Of a DNA stretch of 64,000 bases, positions 60,883-64,000 are shown piece after piece; position 1 is the first letter of the stretch, and each line of letters begins with the position of its first letter. Location: the NCBI GenBank assembly GCA_025356095.1, contig JANXUR010000076.1, positions 1 to 64,000 on the forward strand, given 5' to 3'. The stretch comes from Acidobacteriaceae bacterium (GTDB taxonomy: Bacteria > Acidobacteriota > Terriglobia > Terriglobales > Acidobacteriaceae). The translations under genes and the position numbers were made by a program. The notes under the pieces were generated by a model. The model did not search any database. It saw only the letters and a program-made list of their open reading frames with translations, and was not told the DNA's origin.

Positions 60883-62055
60883 TTGTCTCTACCCAACCGT
60901 TCGTTGTTTACCTCTGAATCCGTGACCGAAGGCCATCCCGATAAGATGGCTGACCAAATTTCCGATGCGATTCTTGATTCCTGCTTGGAGCAGGATCCCT
61001 ACAGCCGCGTTGCCTGCGAAACTCTGCTGGCGACCGGACTTGTTGTAATCGCTGGTGAAATCACCACAAAGTCCTATGTGGACTTCCAGCAGACCGTGCG
61101 GGGCGTGGTCTCCTCCATCGGCTACGACAATGCGCTGTACGGCTTTGACGCGAACACGTGCGCGGTCATTTCCAGCATCAACAAGCAGTCCGGTGACATC
61201 GCCATGGGCGTGGACACCGGCGGTGCAGGCGACCAAGGCATGATGTTTGGCTTTGCGGTCAACGAAACGCCTGAAATCATGCCCTTGCCGATTTCCCTGG
61301 CCCACTCGTTGACGCGCAAACTCTCTGAGGTTCGCAAGAACGGGCTGCTCAGCTATCTGCGTCCAGACGGCAAGTCGCAAGTAACGGTGGAATATGACCA
61401 GAACGGCAAGCCTGTGCGCGTGGATGCCGTGGTCGTCTCTAGCCAGCACGCCGATAACGTTGGGAATGACCAGTTGCGGGCTGAGATATTGAAGCACGTG
61501 ATTCAAACCACGGTGCCCGCGCAGTATCTGGACGAAAACACCAAGTATCACATCAACCCGACCGGACGCTTTGTGGTTGGCGGGCCGATGGGCGATTCCG
61601 GGTTGACCGGCCGCAAGATCATCGTAGACACCTACGGAGGCATGGGCCGCCACGGTGGCGGGGCATTCAGCGGAAAAGATGCGACGAAGGTGGATCGCTC
61701 CGCCGCGTACATGGCGCGCTACATCGCCAAGAACATTGTGGCTTCTGGCTTGGCCGACCGCTGCGAAGTGCAACTCGCTTACGCCATTGGGGTAGCTGAC
61801 CCGGTGAGCGTTCTGGTAGATACTTTTGGAACGGGCAAGGTTTCGGCAGAAAAATTGGCGGAAATCGTGCGTGGCAACTTCGAGTTGACGCCCAAGGGCA
61901 TCATCGAGTCGTTGAATCTGCGTCGTCCCATCTTCCGCAAAACGGCTGCGTATGGTCATTTTGGCCGCAACGACGCCGACTTCACCTGGGAAGCGACTGA
62001 CAAGGCAGCACAACTGGCTGCGGATGCTGGCGTCAAGCTGAACGCCGCCCAGTAA
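60883..62055 (+). CDS. metK: S-adenosylmethionine synthetase
   Basis: MetK makes S-adenosylmethionine from methionine and ATP. The start is TTG 60883, set by TAGGAG 6 bases upstream; no ATG fits. The 390-residue enzyme has [40 protein letters not shown] and [20 protein letters not shown] followed by [20 protein letters not shown]. All active-site loops are intact. ahcY follows 152 bases downstream, so the two SAM-cycle enzymes may be co-expressed through a structured leader. Confidence 0.97.
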   Translation: MSLPNRSLFTSESVTEGHPDKMADQISDAILDSCLEQDPYSRVACETLLATGLVVIAGEITTKSYVDFQQTVRGVVSSIGYDNALYGFDANTCAVISSINKQSGDIAMGVDTGGAGDQGMMFGFAVNETPEIMPLPISLAHSLTRKLSEVRKNGLLSYLRPDGKSQVTVEYDQNGKPVRVDAVVVSSQHADNVGNDQLRAEILKHVIQTTVPAQYLDENTKYHINPTGRFVVGGPMGDSGLTGRKIIVDTYGGMGRHGGGAFSGKDATKVDRSAAYMARYIAKNIVASGLADRCEVQLAYAIGVADPVSVLVDTFGTGKVSAEKLAEIVRGNFELTPKGIIESLNLRRPIFRKTAAYGHFGRNDADFTWEATDKAAQLAADAGVKLNAAQ

Positions 62056-62062
62056 CTTAGCG

Positions 62063-63479
<1,417 letters not shown>

Positions 63480-63543
63480 CCCATAAGTAACTTGAGTAGC
63501 GAAGGTTCGTATGGGAACCCGTTGTGCTCGAACGAGATTGCGT

Positions 63544-63577
63544 GAGGCGGGCGCTGGCGTCCGCCTCTTCTGTTTTC
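63544..63577 (+). terminator. Rho-independent terminator of ahcY
   Basis: GAGGCGGGCG pairs with CGTCCGCCTC (one G-U) around CTGG, followed by TTCTGTTTTC. It lies about 65 bases after the ahcY stop. Confidence 0.8.
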
Positions 63578-63596
63578 ACCCTTGCTTTTCCGATGC

Positions 63597-63667
63597 CATC
63601 CTGAGCGGAGAGGAAGCGCAGCGCGATACCAAAACTGTGTGTCATCCTGAGCGAAGCCGAAGGATCC
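63597..63667. repeat. Dispersed intergenic repeat containing CATCCTGAGCG
   Basis: CATCCTGAGCG occurs twice (63597-63607 and 63643-63653), the second continuing into AAGCCGAAGGATCC. In my recollection, the word TCATCCTGAGCGAAG recurs in intergenic regions of acidobacterial genomes. Function unknown. Confidence 0.6.
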
Positions 63668-63910
63668 CGATAGTGCTCCGGTTGCCATCGCCGCCAGCGG
63701 TTCCAGCCACCGACGCTGGCCGACGGAGGGATCCGCATAGCGCTCCATCAAGGCCGGGCGAAACCCGATTGACTTACCACACGCCGAGTGCTAGGCTCCG
63801 CGAGGTAGGTGTTGTGTCCCACCGCAACCCAGTTGGCACCATGATTAGGCGTGGCTCTTTCGCGCCCCGACGTAATGCGCCAGCCCGAAGTTGCTTTGCA
63901 GGAGACTGCC

Positions 63911-64000
63911 ATGCCCCCCGCCACCCTCTCGCTGAAGTTAGGTGTTGTGCTGTTTTCTTTACTGGCATTCTTTGTCCTCAGTGGAACGCCAGTAGATGCA
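63911..64000 (+). CDS. N-terminal part of a secreted or membrane protein (cut by window edge)
   Basis: ATG 63911 follows AGGAGA by 5 bases, a good ribosome site. Thirty codons are visible: MPPATLSLKLGVVLFSLLAF-FVLSGTPVDA. This is a hydrophobic signal-peptide or first membrane helix ending in an Ala-containing cleavage-like site. The rest lies beyond the window, so family and function cannot be told. Tandem leader sequence upstream (63774-63900) shows no other gene. Confidence 0.6.
   Translation, partial: MPPATLSLKLGVVLFSLLAFFVLSGTPVDA

Larger units (their letters stand above)
63480..63910. other. Gene-free 3' region with dispersed repeat
   Basis: Apart from the terminator at 63544 and the short dispersed words at 63597-63667, I see no gene between ahcY and the partial gene at 63911. 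Minus-strand frames here have poor composition and are not credible. Confidence 0.55.

Overview
The window reads as a chromosomal piece of a Gram-negative bacterium, most likely an Acidobacteriota (Terriglobia-like) genome. This is inferred from a very large TonB-dependent receptor with an N-terminal carboxypeptidase-regulatory-like domain, a secreted VWFA-type protein of the acidobacterial kind, futalosine-route menaquinone genes (mqnA, mqnC), an outer-membrane lipid transport pair (MlaE/MlaF-like), a zinc-ribbon Ser/Thr kinase remnant and moderately high GC. Most genes are housekeeping. The first ~545 bases look foreign: a Ser/Thr kinase piece runs directly into a quinone-oxidoreductase piece and then into the 3' end of a VCBS-repeat gene on the other strand, as at a chimeric contig end or a scrambled locus.

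Layout. 0.5-2 kb: broken VCBS-repeat gene and tRNA-Glu. 2-12.7 kb, almost all minus strand: GH130-like enzyme, ppdK, glyS, glyQ, recO, ferredoxin, suhB, hfq. 12.7-23 kb, minus: TonB receptor, Bax-inhibitor-1 protein, VWFA protein, moaD-moaE fusion, lon, pheA. 23-31 kb: secreted BNR-type protein, GNAT, DinB, 3-hydroxyacid dehydrogenase, glycerate 2-kinase coupled to an alpha/beta hydrolase, M20 peptidase. 31-38 kb: YyaL/DUF255 protein, three tandem 44-residue secreted peptide genes, a membrane protein, DedA, an alpha/beta hydrolase, argD. 38-45 kb, plus: sensor histidine kinase and NtrC-type regulator, mlaE-mlaF, ogt. 45-55 kb: topA, dprA, mqnA, mqnC, a REP-associated transposase between REP palindromes, tsaB, mce, meaB. 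55-64 kb: wrecked kinase gene, VOC protein, secreted hypothetical, GGDEF protein, RodZ-like protein, metK, ahcY, and the start of a secreted or membrane protein at the right edge.

Three signals stand out. (1) The 44-residue peptides at 33428-34061 have identical C-terminal halves despite many synonymous differences, so the mature peptide is under strong selection; I know no family for it. (2) Short tandem repeats (units 9-23 bp) occur at about eighteen places, both between genes and in frame inside enzymes (GNAT, glycerate kinase, MoaDE, MqnA, TopA, RodZ-like, M20). In coding sequence the clear units are multiples of three; between genes they also include 11, 13 and 23 bp. This suggests a genome-wide micro-duplication process. 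(3) A 36-bp AT-rich element occurs twice (25620, 58159), and two of its three differences are complementary and preserve an inverted repeat, indicating a selected operator or RNA hairpin.

Genes that work together: metK and ahcY (SAM cycle); mqnA and mqnC (menaquinone); mce and meaB (methylmalonyl-CoA); the kinase-regulator pair at 38.5-42.7 kb; glyQ and glyS; dprA upstream of topA, a common arrangement.
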